DNA from: VRUE01 sp963837695
GTDB taxonomy: Bacteria > Actinomycetota > Thermoleophilia > Solirubrobacterales > 70-9
Assembly: GCA_963837695.1 (NCBI GenBank)
Contig: CAWINZ010000005.1
Span: forward strand, 1,488,001-1,552,000
Direction: 5' to 3'
DNA length: 64,000 bases
Positions 7,978 through 15,399 of the stretch are shown piece after piece; within the stretch, counting starts at the first letter, position 1; each line of letters begins with the position of its first letter. Made by a program: the position numbers and the translations under genes. The notes below the pieces were generated by a model. That model had not been told where the DNA came from and searched no databases. It was given only the letters and a program-made list of their open reading frames with translations.

Positions 7978-9567
7978 CTAAGTCCCGCCGTCCCGCAGTA
8001 GCGGCGTACCGGTGATCAGGTCCGCCGCCCGCTCGGCGACGGCGATCGTCGGCGCGTTGGTGTTGCCGCTCGGGATGATCGGGAAGACCGAGGCGTCGAC
8101 CACCCGCAGCCCGTCGATGCCGCGGACGCGCAGCTCCGGATCGACGACGGCCTCATCGTCGGAGCCCATCCGGCAGGTGCCGACCGGGTGGTAGAGGAGC
8201 TCGACGCGGTTGCGCAGGTCGTCGGCGAGATCCTCGTCGCTGTCGATGTCGGTCCCTGGGAACAGCTCTCGGCCGAGCACCGAGGCGAACGGCTCGGCCG
8301 CGGCGATCTCCCGCGCGAGGCGCGCTCCGCCAACCAGGGCGGCGACGTCCTCCGGCTCGGCCAGCGAGTTGGTCAGGATGCGCGGCTTGTCGGCCGGGTC
8401 GGCCGAGCGCAGCCGCACCCAGCCGCGGCTGCGCGGAGCGACCAGCGCCGGGCCCATCGTGATCGCGTGCCCGTCGTATTCCTGGAAGCCGTTGTCGACG
8501 AAGTAGGCGGGGGCGAAGTGGAACTGGAGATCGGGCTGGGCGAGGCCGGGCCGACTGCGCACGAAGGCAAATGCCTCGGCGACCGAGGAGGACAGCGGAC
8601 CGCTGCGCCGCAGCAGGTACTCGAGCATCGCTTTGGGGCTCTCGGCGTCGGCAAGCGAGCCACCGCCCGGAACGTCCCAGACCGACGTTTGGTAGGGATG
8701 GTCCTGGAGGTTCTCGCCGACGCCGGGCAGGTCGGCGGCGACCGGGATGCCAAGTCCCTGTAGCTGCCCGGCCGGGCCGATGCCGGAGAGCATCAACAGC
8801 TGCGGCGAGGCGAGGGCGCCGGCGGAGAGGATCGTCTCGCGCTCGGCCGTGACCACGTGCTCGCGGCCGCGGCGGCGGTAGCGGACCCCGGTCGCGCGGC
8901 CGTTTCGGACCTCGACGCCGAGCACGTGGGCACCGGAGACGACGGTGAGGTTTTCGCGCCCCTGCGACGGGCGCAGGTAGGCGTCGGCGGTGCTCCAGCG
9001 CCGGCCGCCCCGCTGGGTCACCTGGACGCGGGCGGCGCCGTCCTGCTCGTGACCGTTGTAGTCGGCGATGCGGGGAATGCCCGCCTCGGCACAGGAGTCG
9101 AGGAACTGCCTGGTGAGATGGCGCGGCGAGCGCTCGTCCTCGACCCGCAGCGGGCCGTCGATCGCGTGGTGCTCGGACGGGCCGCGGGAGTTGTCCTCGG
9201 CCCGCAGGAAGTAGGGCCTGATCCCGTTCCAGTCCCAGCCCGTGGCGCCGCCGCCGGCCCACTTCTCGTAGTCGAGCGGGTGGCCGCGCACGTAGAGCAT
9301 CGCGTTCATCGAGCTGGAGCCGCCGAGGCCTTTGCCACGCGGCATGTAGATCGAGCGGCCGTTGCAATGAGGCTCGGGCTCGGTGCCGAGGTCCCAGTCG
9401 CGCTTGCTTTTGAACTGCTTGGCGAAGGCCGCCGGGATCTTCACGTTCGGATGGCGGTCGCTACCCCCGGCCTCGATCAGGAGCACGTCGACGCTCGGGT
9501 CCTCGCTCAGCCGGGCGGCGAGCACGCAGCCGGCCGAGCCGGCGCCGACGATCACGTAGTCAGGCAC
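7978..9567 (-). CDS. GMC-family FAD oxidoreductase (choline dehydrogenase-like)
   Basis: FAD-dependent alcohol oxidation. The 529 residues fit the family. The N-terminus DYVIVGAGSAGCVLAARL is the FAD-binding motif, GKGLGGSSSMNAMLYVRG is GMC signature 1, and SAGALASPQLLMLSGIGP is signature 2. The C-terminal LYHPVGTCRMG carries the catalytic His, followed by NTNAPTIAVAERAADLI. Its 3' end abuts the SDR gene and its start overlaps the OsmC gene end by 8 bases, indicating one operon. Confidence 0.93.
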   Translation of the reverse strand: MPDYVIVGAGSAGCVLAARLSEDPSVDVLLIEAGGSDRHPNVKIPAAFAKQFKSKRDWDLGTEPEPHCNGRSIYMPRGKGLGGSSSMNAMLYVRGHPLDYEKWAGGGATGWDWNGIRPYFLRAEDNSRGPSEHHAIDGPLRVEDERSPRHLTRQFLDSCAEAGIPRIADYNGHEQDGAARVQVTQRGGRRWSTADAYLRPSQGRENLTVVSGAHVLGVEVRNGRATGVRYRRRGREHVVTAERETILSAGALASPQLLMLSGIGPAGQLQGLGIPVAADLPGVGENLQDHPYQTSVWDVPGGGSLADAESPKAMLEYLLRRSGPLSSSVAEAFAFVRSRPGLAQPDLQFHFAPAYFVDNGFQEYDGHAITMGPALVAPRSRGWVRLRSADPADKPRILTNSLAEPEDVAALVGGARLAREIAAAEPFASVLGRELFPGTDIDSDEDLADDLRNRVELLYHPVGTCRMGSDDEAVVDPELRVRGIDGLRVVDASVFPIIPSGNTNAPTIAVAERAADLITGTPLLRDGGT

Positions 9568-9991
9568 CGGGTAGGTCCTCGATCCGGTCGGAGATGGCGA
9601 CCGGCGTCTCTCCGGCCAGCAGCTTGTGTACCGGGCAGCGAGCCGCGATCGCGAGCAGCCGCCGGCGCTGCTCCTCGTTCAGGTCAGGCGGCAGGCGCAG
9701 CGTCACCGCGAACGAGAGCGGCGCAAAGTCTTTGTACTCGACGTCGACGTCGACCTCGACCGAGCCGACGTCCCAGCCCTTGCGCCGCGCGTACATCTCG
9801 ATCGTCACGGCGGTACAGCCGGCGAGGCCGGCGGCGACCAGGCGGGTGGGGGAGGGGCCGGCGTCGGTCCCACCCTCGACGAAGGCGGGCTCGTCGACGA
9901 CGACCGTGTGGCCGCCTTCGATCTCGACGTCGTGGACGTATCCCCCTATTCGGTTCGCTCCGCTCACCTTCCGTCGGGCTACGACCTTCAT
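9560..9991 (-). CDS. OsmC-like peroxiredoxin
   Basis: A 143-residue OsmC/Ohr-type thiol peroxidase. Both cysteines are visible: one in LAGCTAVTIEMYARR and one in ARCPVHKLL. The spacing and the strand-rich N-terminus (RKVSGANRIGGYVHDVEIEG) match the OsmC subgroup rather than Ohr. Because it overlaps the GMC oxidoreductase gene, it could remove peroxide made by that flavoenzyme. That role is inference. Confidence 0.87.
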   Translation of the reverse strand: MKVVARRKVSGANRIGGYVHDVEIEGGHTVVVDEPAFVEGGTDAGPSPTRLVAAGLAGCTAVTIEMYARRKGWDVGSVEVDVDVEYKDFAPLSFAVTLRLPPDLNEEQRRRLLAIAARCPVHKLLAGETPVAISDRIEDLPGA

Positions 9992-9995
9992 TGCC

Positions 9996-10562
9996 TCAGG
10001 CCTTGCGCTGGCCCTCGAACAGCACCGGCTCGTCGACGTCGGCGAAGCGGGCCATCGCGTAGGCGAGGTCGGAAGCCCGGTTGACGAAGTGGATCACCGT
10101 CTCACCGGCCAGCTCACCGGCCTCGTTGAGGGCGCTGATGCGGCGCTCGGCGCGGCGGATCGTGGTCCGGGCGACATCGAGCTGGGCGGAGAGCTGGTTG
10201 CCGCCGGGGATGACGAACTGGGGCGGCAGCTCGACCCGGTCCATGTAGCGGTCGATCGCTTCCTCCAGCTCGGCGACCATCTCCTCGGTGGTGCGGCTGA
10301 CCCCGTCTTCGAGTCGCTCGGCGGCCTCCGGCGCGGTCGCCAGCTCGGCGCCGGCGACGAAGATGTCGTTCTGGAGGCGGAGCAGATCGGCGGCCAGCTC
10401 GGCCTGCTCGCGTCCGCAGAGCGCGCGGGCTACGCCGAGCTGGGAGCAGGCTTCGTCGAGCGCGCCGTAGGCCTCGGTGCGGCCGTGGTGCTTGGGCACG
10501 CGGCCGCCGTACCAGAGGGACGTCGTGCCGTCGTCCCCCTTCTTCGTATAAATCTTGACCAC
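9996..10562 (-). CDS. Cob(I)yrinic acid a,c-diamide adenosyltransferase, PduO/MMAB type
   Basis: Transfers the adenosyl group of ATP to cob(I)alamin, forming coenzyme B12. The 188-residue sequence begins with the ATP-binding signature MVKIYTKKGDDGTTSLWYGG and has the conserved RRAERR segment near residue 150 and a C-terminal NRASDLAYAMAR, all typical of the PduO group. It would support B12-dependent mutases in propionyl-CoA or branched-chain catabolism, consistent with the acyl-CoA genes nearby. Four bases separate it from the OsmC gene. Confidence 0.93.
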   Translation of the reverse strand: MVKIYTKKGDDGTTSLWYGGRVPKHHGRTEAYGALDEACSQLGVARALCGREQAELAADLLRLQNDIFVAGAELATAPEAAERLEDGVSRTTEEMVAELEEAIDRYMDRVELPPQFVIPGGNQLSAQLDVARTTIRRAERRISALNEAGELAGETVIHFVNRASDLAYAMARFADVDEPVLFEGQRKA

Positions 10563-10587
10563 GGCGTGATCCTACGCCGCGTCGCCC

Positions 10588-11877
10588 TCAGCCGACGGGA
10601 TTGAAGACGAGGCCGGTGAGGACCTTTGGAAAAAAGTAGGTTGACTTGGGGGGCATGTTTTCGTCGCTCTCGCAGATCGCCTTGACCTGGTCGACGGGGA
10701 TCGGGCGGAGGATGAAGGCAACGTCGTAGGTGCCGGCCTCGAGCAGCGCCAGCGAGTCCTCGACGCTCTTCGAGTAGCCGAGCCCGCGCTTGGCGAGGAT
10801 GTCGTCTTCGCTCAGGCCCGCGATCCCCTTGAGCACGAGCGTCTCGAGGATCGCCGCGTCGAGTCGGCGGTAGGCCTCGGGCTTGCCGGCGAGCTGCTGG
10901 GCGAGCGCGGCGATTGCGCTGTCCTTGAGCCGCAGGCGGAAGCCGCGCTTGTGGAAGGAGTCATAGAGGCCGAAGACGCCGACGCCCTGCTCGCCGAGCG
11001 GATCGAGCTGCTCGACCGGAACCTCGGTCGCCTCGAACAGCTCGCGCAGGCCCTCACCGAGGCGGCGCTGGCGCTCGGGATCGTCGCCCAGGCCGGAGAG
11101 CAGCCGGTGGGTCGGGAAGACGGTGAGGCCGGGATCGTCGAGCCCGGTCAGCGCCATCAGGGTGAAGTTGTGATCGCCCTCGCCGCCGATCTCGTCGCGG
11201 TAGGCGATTGCCGTCTCGTAGCGGTGGTGGCCGTCGGCAATCAGCAGCTGTGCGCCGGAGAGCAGCTCGGTGACCGCGGCGTGGATCGCGGGGTCGCCGA
11301 CGCGCCAGACCTTGGTCACGGTGCCGCCTTCGTCGGTCGCCTCGCCCCAGGGATCCTCCGCCGCGACCGCGGGGGCGACCAGCGGCCAGGGGTCCTCGGT
11401 GCTGAGTGAGAAGATCGGCGAGAGGTTGTGGCGGGTGGCGCGGGTGAGGTCGAGTCGGTCCTTCTTCGGGCCCGGCAGGGTGCGCTCGTGGGGCAGGACC
11501 TGGCCGGCTGAGAAGTCCTCGACGCGGACCCGGGCGAGGATGCCGTGGCGGGTGCGGGGCGTGCCGTCGGGGCCGGTGTAGTCCTGCGTCATCGCCCAGA
11601 TCGCCGGCTCGGCATCGGCGACGAGGGCACCCGCCTGCCGCCACTCGTCCATCGTCTGCGCCGCCCGCTCGTAGGGGTCGTCCTCGGTCTGCTGCGGCCC
11701 GGTCTCGCCGTAGGGTTTGGGCAGGTCGATCGCGACGGCGTTGTAGGGGGAGCGCCCGAGCAGCTCGGCGCGCATGCCGGCATCGATCACGTCATACGGC
11801 GGTGCCGCCACATCCTGGAGTGACCCGACCACCCCGAGGTCGTAGTGGGTCGCATGGATGGGGCGCACGTCGGCCAT
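10588..11877 (-). CDS. DUF1015 family protein
   Basis: A 429-residue conserved protein of unknown function. Family landmarks are the N-terminal ATHYDLGVVGSLQDVAAPPYDVID, the central ADGHHRYETAIAYRDE, and the C-terminal VDQVKAICESDENMPPKSTYFFPK. DUF1015 proteins are linked in the literature to serine or kinase-like metabolism in a few organisms, but nothing here proves a reaction. It is 25 bases upstream of the adenosyltransferase gene on the same strand. Confidence 0.9.
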   Translation of the reverse strand: MADVRPIHATHYDLGVVGSLQDVAAPPYDVIDAGMRAELLGRSPYNAVAIDLPKPYGETGPQQTEDDPYERAAQTMDEWRQAGALVADAEPAIWAMTQDYTGPDGTPRTRHGILARVRVEDFSAGQVLPHERTLPGPKKDRLDLTRATRHNLSPIFSLSTEDPWPLVAPAVAAEDPWGEATDEGGTVTKVWRVGDPAIHAAVTELLSGAQLLIADGHHRYETAIAYRDEIGGEGDHNFTLMALTGLDDPGLTVFPTHRLLSGLGDDPERQRRLGEGLRELFEATEVPVEQLDPLGEQGVGVFGLYDSFHKRGFRLRLKDSAIAALAQQLAGKPEAYRRLDAAILETLVLKGIAGLSEDDILAKRGLGYSKSVEDSLALLEAGTYDVAFILRPIPVDQVKAICESDENMPPKSTYFFPKVLTGLVFNPVG

Positions 11878-11939
11878 CGAGGGCGCAACCTAACGGTTCC
11901 TGGCGTCCGCCGCATTTGGGAACATATGTTCGTATAGCG

Positions 11940-12475
11940 ATGGCCTATCCGACGTACGTCAGGGAGAAAGCAAGGGAGCTTCGACGAGAGAAGAAGCTGA
12001 CGATCGACGAGCTCGCCGAACGTCTTGCGATCTCCCGCACGACCATCTACTACTGGATCAAGGATCTCCCCATCGGGACGACCCAGAACGAAACCCTGGC
12101 CGCCAAGCGGGCCTCCAAAGCGAACCGGGAGATCCACGCGCGCCTCAGGAGCGCTGCCTATCAGCAGGGCCGTACCGAATACCCGATCCTCCTGGAGCAG
12201 CTGACCTTTCGCGATTTTGTCTTTCCGATCATCCGATGGCATATTCCTTTCAGCACCATGCCGACCAGAACCCGCGAGAACTATGCGCGTTCTGGGCCAA
12301 GCTCGTCGATGTCGATCCAGCGGCAATCAAGTTCCAGCGGAAGTCGAACAGCGGCAAGCTTGCCGGTAGAACCTGGCGTTCGAAGTACGGCGTCCTTCAG
12401 GTCCGCGTCGCCGACACCTACCTTCGGGCTCGTCTCGATGCATGGATGGATTGCGTTCGCGCCGACTGGGCGTAA
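11940..12475 (+). pseudogene. Decayed HTH-domain gene with internal deletion and frameshift
   Basis: The first part, from the ATG at 11940, encodes MAYPTYVREKARELRREK, an HTH region (LTIDELAERLAISRTTIYYWIKDLPIG) and LEQLTFRDFV. The second part is in another frame from about 12236: AYSFQHHADQNPRELCAFWAKL through RKSNSGKLAGRTWRSKYGVL to VRADWA. These halves belong to one actinobacterial HTH family as I remember it, where roughly 35-40 residues separate them. Here only a few codons remain, so an internal deletion has also shifted the frame. It lies just before tRNA-Pro. Confidence 0.7.
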
Positions 12476-12486
12476 AATCCCGGCAT

Positions 12487-12563
12487 CGGGGCGTAGCTCA
12501 GCCTGGTCAGAGCGCCCGCTTTGGGGGCGGGAGGTTTCGCTGGTTCGAATCCAGTCGCCCCGA
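12487..12563 (+). tRNA. tRNA-Pro (UGG)
   Basis: Complete cloverleaf of 77 nt. Acceptor CGGGGCG (12487-12493) pairs with CGCCCCG (12556-12562), with discriminator A. The anticodon stem CCCGC/GCGGG encloses the loop TTTGGGG with anticodon TGG. The T-arm contains GGTTCGAATCC. CCA is not encoded. The decayed HTH gene ends a few bases upstream. Confidence 0.95.
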
Positions 12564-12646
12564 TTGGAGTAGCACTCGATTCACCCAGGCAGATGTCTGG
12601 ACGCTTGTCCATTCACGAAATGCCTGGAAATGCCGATAGCGCAGGC

Positions 12647-12919
12647 ATGGAGGAGCATCCTGGAAGTCCACGACGCCGTGAACGGGTCGTTTTCGAAACC
12701 GACCGGCATCTCGTCGTCGGCAACGTGACGCTGCCTCCCGACGGCTACCAGAGCCGCTTCTCCGATGCGGTCAACCGAGCCGACGTCGGCTTCATCCCCC
12801 TGCTCGACGTCGAGATCACTCCGCTTGCCGGCGGCGAGACCGTGCGGCACGCCTTCATCGTCCTCGCCAAGGAGCACATCAGGCTCGCCTATCCCGTGGG
12901 CGAGTCGCCCGGGTCCTAG
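12647..12919 (+). CDS. Small conserved protein (DUF6812-like)
   Basis: A 90-residue soluble protein starting MEEHPGSPRRRERVVFETDR. It has alternating beta strands (HLVVGNVTLPPDGYQSRFSDAVNR, ADVGFIPLLDVEITPL), typical of short actinobacterial proteins in which the middle segment binds a ligand or partner. I connect it to DUF6812 from memory with limited confidence. An upstream in-frame ATG at 12620 is an alternative start. It lies between tRNA-Pro and the IS110 element. Confidence 0.6.
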   Translation: MEEHPGSPRRRERVVFETDRHLVVGNVTLPPDGYQSRFSDAVNRADVGFIPLLDVEITPLAGGETVRHAFIVLAKEHIRLAYPVGESPGS

Positions 12920-12971
12920 ACCCTATGGCCGGCCCACCTGAGCGCCGGCTCGATCCGAACCACGCGTAAAG

Positions 12972-13049
12972 GTCGGCACCCGCGCATGAGATGCGCGGGT
13001 TTATCGCCGAGGGTTGGCCTCGGCGAGGACCGCAATCATGGGGGTGCCG
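12972..13049 (+). promoter_or_regulatory. Three-way-junction RNA/DNA structure before the IS110 gene
   Basis: An outer stem GTCGGCACCC (12972-12981) / GGGTGCCGAC (13040-13049) encloses two hairpins: CCCGCGCAT-GAG-ATGCGCGGG (12979-12999; its first bases compete with the outer stem) and GCCGAGG-GTTGG-CCTCGGC (13006-13024). The closing strand ends two bases before the ATG at 13052 and contains the only G-rich ribosome-site candidate. It could hide the start codon, limiting expression from external transcripts, or be part of the element's left end. Confidence 0.6.
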
Positions 13050-13051
13050 AC

Positions 13052-14134
13052 ATGGCGCAGGTTAGGACGTGGGTGGGTCTCGATGTTCACGCGGCGAAGG
13101 TCGTCGCGGCGATCGCCGACCAGGAGTCCGGCGAGTTGGTCGTGCAGCGGATGGGGGGTGCCACCGAGCAGGTGGCGGAGTTCTGCGCCGCCTTGCCGGC
13201 GCCGGTGCGGGTCGCCTATGAGGCCGGCCCGACCGGGTTCGGCCTGGCCCGGGCCCTGGCGGCGAAGGGAATCGAGTGCACCGTGGCCGCGCCGGGCAAG
13301 ATCGAGCGCCCGGCGACCGACCGGGTCAAGACCGACCGCCGCGACGCCGAACGGCTGGTGCGGCTGCTGATGATCGGCGGGCTTCACGCAGTGCGGGTGC
13401 CGACGCCGGCCGAAGAGGCGATGCGTGACTTGGTCCGCGCCCGCGAGGACATCCGCGGCGACCTGATGCGGGCCCGCCACCGGGTCGGCAAGCTCTTGCT
13501 GCGCCACGACCTGCGCTTCGAGGGCAACAACTGGACCCAACGTCATCTCGACTGGCTGGGCAGGGTCGAGCTTCCCGAGCCGGTGGCGCAGTCGGTCCTG
13601 CTCGACGGGATCGGGTCGATCGAGGCCCTGCTGGTGCGTCGCGGCGATCTCGAGTCCCAGATGGCCGCCCTCATCGAGGGCTCCCCCTGGGAGCAGGGCG
13701 TCGCCCGCCTGCGCTGCCTACGCGGCATCGACACCCTCTCTGCGCTTGGCCTCTGCGCCGAGGTAGGTGACTTCGAGCGCTTCGCTCGACCCGCCCAGCT
13801 GATGAGCTATCTCGGCCTGGTGCCTTCGGAGAACACGACGGGAGAAAAGCGCCGGCAGGGCGCGATCACCAAGTCGGGCTCCCGCCACGCTCGTCGACTT
13901 CTGGTCGAGGCGGCCTGGCACTACCGGCGGGTGCCGCGCAAAGGTCGGGAGCTGCGCCGCCGCCAGGAGGGCCAGCCCCAGGCGGTCTGCGCGATCTCCT
14001 GGAAGGCCCAGCAGCGCCTGCACCGCAGCTGGGTCCGGCTTGACTCAGAGCGCGGCAAACGCCGCACCCTCTGCGCGGTTGCGGTGGCGCGTGAGCTGAG
14101 CGGCTTCTGCTGGGCGGTCACGACCGCCGACTGA
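13052..14134 (+). mobile_element. IS110-family transposase (DEDD/Tnp20)
   Basis: A 360-residue recombinase of the RNA-guided IS110 family. The N-terminal RuvC-like domain supplies the DEDD set: Asp11 (WVGLDVHAAK), Glu57 (VAYEAGPTG), Asp95 and Asp98 (KTDRRDAE). The C-terminal Tnp20 domain reads LRGIDTLSALGLCAEVGDF, then YLGLVPSENTTGEKRRQ and KSGSRHARRLLVEAAWHYR. At the site where relatives usually have SS or ST before Gly, this copy has Thr-Thr. The start is set at MAQVRTW, where the family begins; the longer open frame reads through the upstream hairpins. Confidence 0.92.
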
Positions 14135-14149
14135 GACCACCAAGCACTG

Positions 14150-14344
14150 CTTGGTCCAGGAGGCGGCGGGCTCGGCCCCTCGCGCAGCGCATCCGCGATC
14201 CAGCTATGAGCAGCCGCCTCGGCGGTCACGCTCGATCCTAGACAGCGGGCGCTATGACGAAATCCGGTCCTGCGGTAGCCAACCCGCGCATATCAGCCTG
14301 ACCGCGAGTCGCGCTCCAGGCCGACCGCCGCCTCCTGGACCAAG
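14150..14344 (+). ncRNA. Candidate IS110 bridge RNA / right-end structure
   Basis: A 195-nt noncoding stretch directly downstream of the transposase gene, closed by a perfect 20-bp inverted repeat: 14150-14169 against 14325-14344 (arm CTTGGTCCAGGAGGCGGCGG). Inside are smaller hairpins such as CCGCC-TC-GGCGG near 14214-14225. In the IS1111 branch of IS110 elements the guide RNA lies after the gene, so position and size fit. No transcript or element boundary is proven. Confidence 0.4.
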
Positions 14345-14346
14345 AG

Positions 14347-14371
14347 AAAGGCCCGCTTTCAGCGGGCCTTT
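14347..14371. terminator. Strong hairpin terminator
   Basis: A perfect 11-bp stem, AAAGGCCCGCT / AGCGGGCCTTT, with a 3-nt loop. It lies between the IS110 right end on the plus strand and the stop of the small membrane-protein gene on the minus strand. The A-run and T-run on either side allow it to act in both directions. It most likely belongs to the minus-strand gene ending at 14405. Confidence 0.75.
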
Positions 14372-14404
14372 GGTGGTTGGCGACTTGACAAACGGGCGTC
14401 CATA

Positions 14405-14683
14405 TCAGCTGGTTTGCGAGCGCCGCCTGCCGCCACCGGCGAAGGCGCCGATGTCGATCAGGAAGGCGAGCACGACGATGAACCACTCGAAACCGGTGAC
14501 CCCGTTCGACGAGGACGCCCACATTGCCGCGTAGGCGAGGGTGGTCCAGGGCAGCAGGAAGAAGCCGAGCAGGGGGAGGAGCCAGCTGTCGAAGGCGCGG
14601 CTGAGCAGGTTGCTGAACAGGAAGAGGAGGAACAGCGCCAGGCGCGGTGAGATCAGCGCGAAGAGGAGGACGAAGCAGCCGAT
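14405..14683 (-). CDS. Small multi-pass membrane protein, start unclear
   Basis: The minus strand reads IGCFVLLFALISPRLALF, then LLSRAFDSWLLPLLGFFLLPW, AYAAMW and WFIVVLAFLIDIGAF, ending in a basic tail. This is three hydrophobic segments in a pattern common to small actinobacterial membrane proteins. No ATG, GTG or TTG lies in frame before the first segment: a stop occurs at 14693-14695, leaving only an ATC (14683) or a CTG further in. Either a rare start is used or the 5' end was altered. It is divergent from msrA, with starts about 20 bases apart. Confidence 0.6.
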   Translation of the reverse strand: MGCFVLLFALISPRLALFLLFLFSNLLSRAFDSWLLPLLGFFLLPWTTLAYAAMWASSSNGVTGFEWFIVVLAFLIDIGAFAGGGRRRSQTS

Positions 14684-14705
14684 GCCTGAACGCTACCTTG
14701 TATCG

Positions 14706-15362
14706 ATGCTCTTCAATCGTCAGAAGGCGCAGGTGCCGGCCCCCGAGGACGCGCTGCCGGGGCGCAGCGAGCCTGCTTTCGACGTGCCCGAGCGCCACGC
14801 CGTGCTCGACACGCCGCTGAAGCCGCCGTTCCCAGACGGGATCGAGACTGCCTACTTCGCGCTCGGCTGCTTCTGGGGGGCGGAGCGCCTGTTCTGGGTT
14901 CTCGAAGGCGTCTACACGACGGCCGCCGGCTACATGAACGGGACGACTCCGAACCCGACCTACGAGGAGGTCTGCTCGGGCAGGGCCGGCCACGCCGAGG
15001 CGGTCCTGGTCGCTTTCGATCCGCAGCGGATCTCCTATGCCGATCTGCTCAAGGTCTTCTTCGAGGAGCACGACCCGACCCAGGGGATGCGCCAGGGCAA
15101 CGACGTCGGCAGCCAGTACCGCTCCGGCATCTACTTCGCCAACGACGCGCAGAAGGCGACGGCGGAGATGGCGCTGGGCGCCTACGACGAGGCGCTGCGC
15201 GCGGCCGGCCACGAGCCGATCACGACCGAGGTCGAGCCCGCCGGCCCCTTTTACTACGCCGAGGACTACCACCAGCAGTACCTGCACAAGGTGCCGAACG
15301 GCTACTGCGGGCTCGCCGGCACCGGTGTCTCTTGCCGCATCCCGGCCGCCGCGGCCGAGTAG
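14706..15362 (+). CDS. msrA: Peptide-methionine (S)-S-oxide reductase MsrA
   Basis: Repairs methionine-S-sulfoxide in proteins. The 218-residue sequence begins MLFNRQKAQVPAPEDALPGR, the long-form MsrA N-terminus. Catalytic Cys55 lies in ALGCFWGAERLFW. The family blocks EAVLVAFDP, FFEEHDPTQGMRQGNDVGSQYRS and YYAEDYHQQYL follow, and a C-terminal resolving cysteine is in TGVSC. An ATG at 14682 would add eight residues but does not match the family start. Confidence 0.95.
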   Translation: MLFNRQKAQVPAPEDALPGRSEPAFDVPERHAVLDTPLKPPFPDGIETAYFALGCFWGAERLFWVLEGVYTTAAGYMNGTTPNPTYEEVCSGRAGHAEAVLVAFDPQRISYADLLKVFFEEHDPTQGMRQGNDVGSQYRSGIYFANDAQKATAEMALGAYDEALRAAGHEPITTEVEPAGPFYYAEDYHQQYLHKVPNGYCGLAGTGVSCRIPAAAAE

Positions 15363-15399
15363 CCCGCGCGCCCGGCGTGGCGAATAGCATCCCGCGCCG

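Noticed and set aside
8157..8177. 15-base match to the left end of the 6421 MITE-like element
   Set aside because: It encodes a conserved GMC oxidoreductase motif (CRMG). Matches of this length are expected by chance in a window this size.
14238..15287. Long minus-strand frame over msrA and the IS110 tail
   Set aside because: It is a high-GC shadow of msrA and of the small membrane-protein gene; no family similarity or plausible composition.
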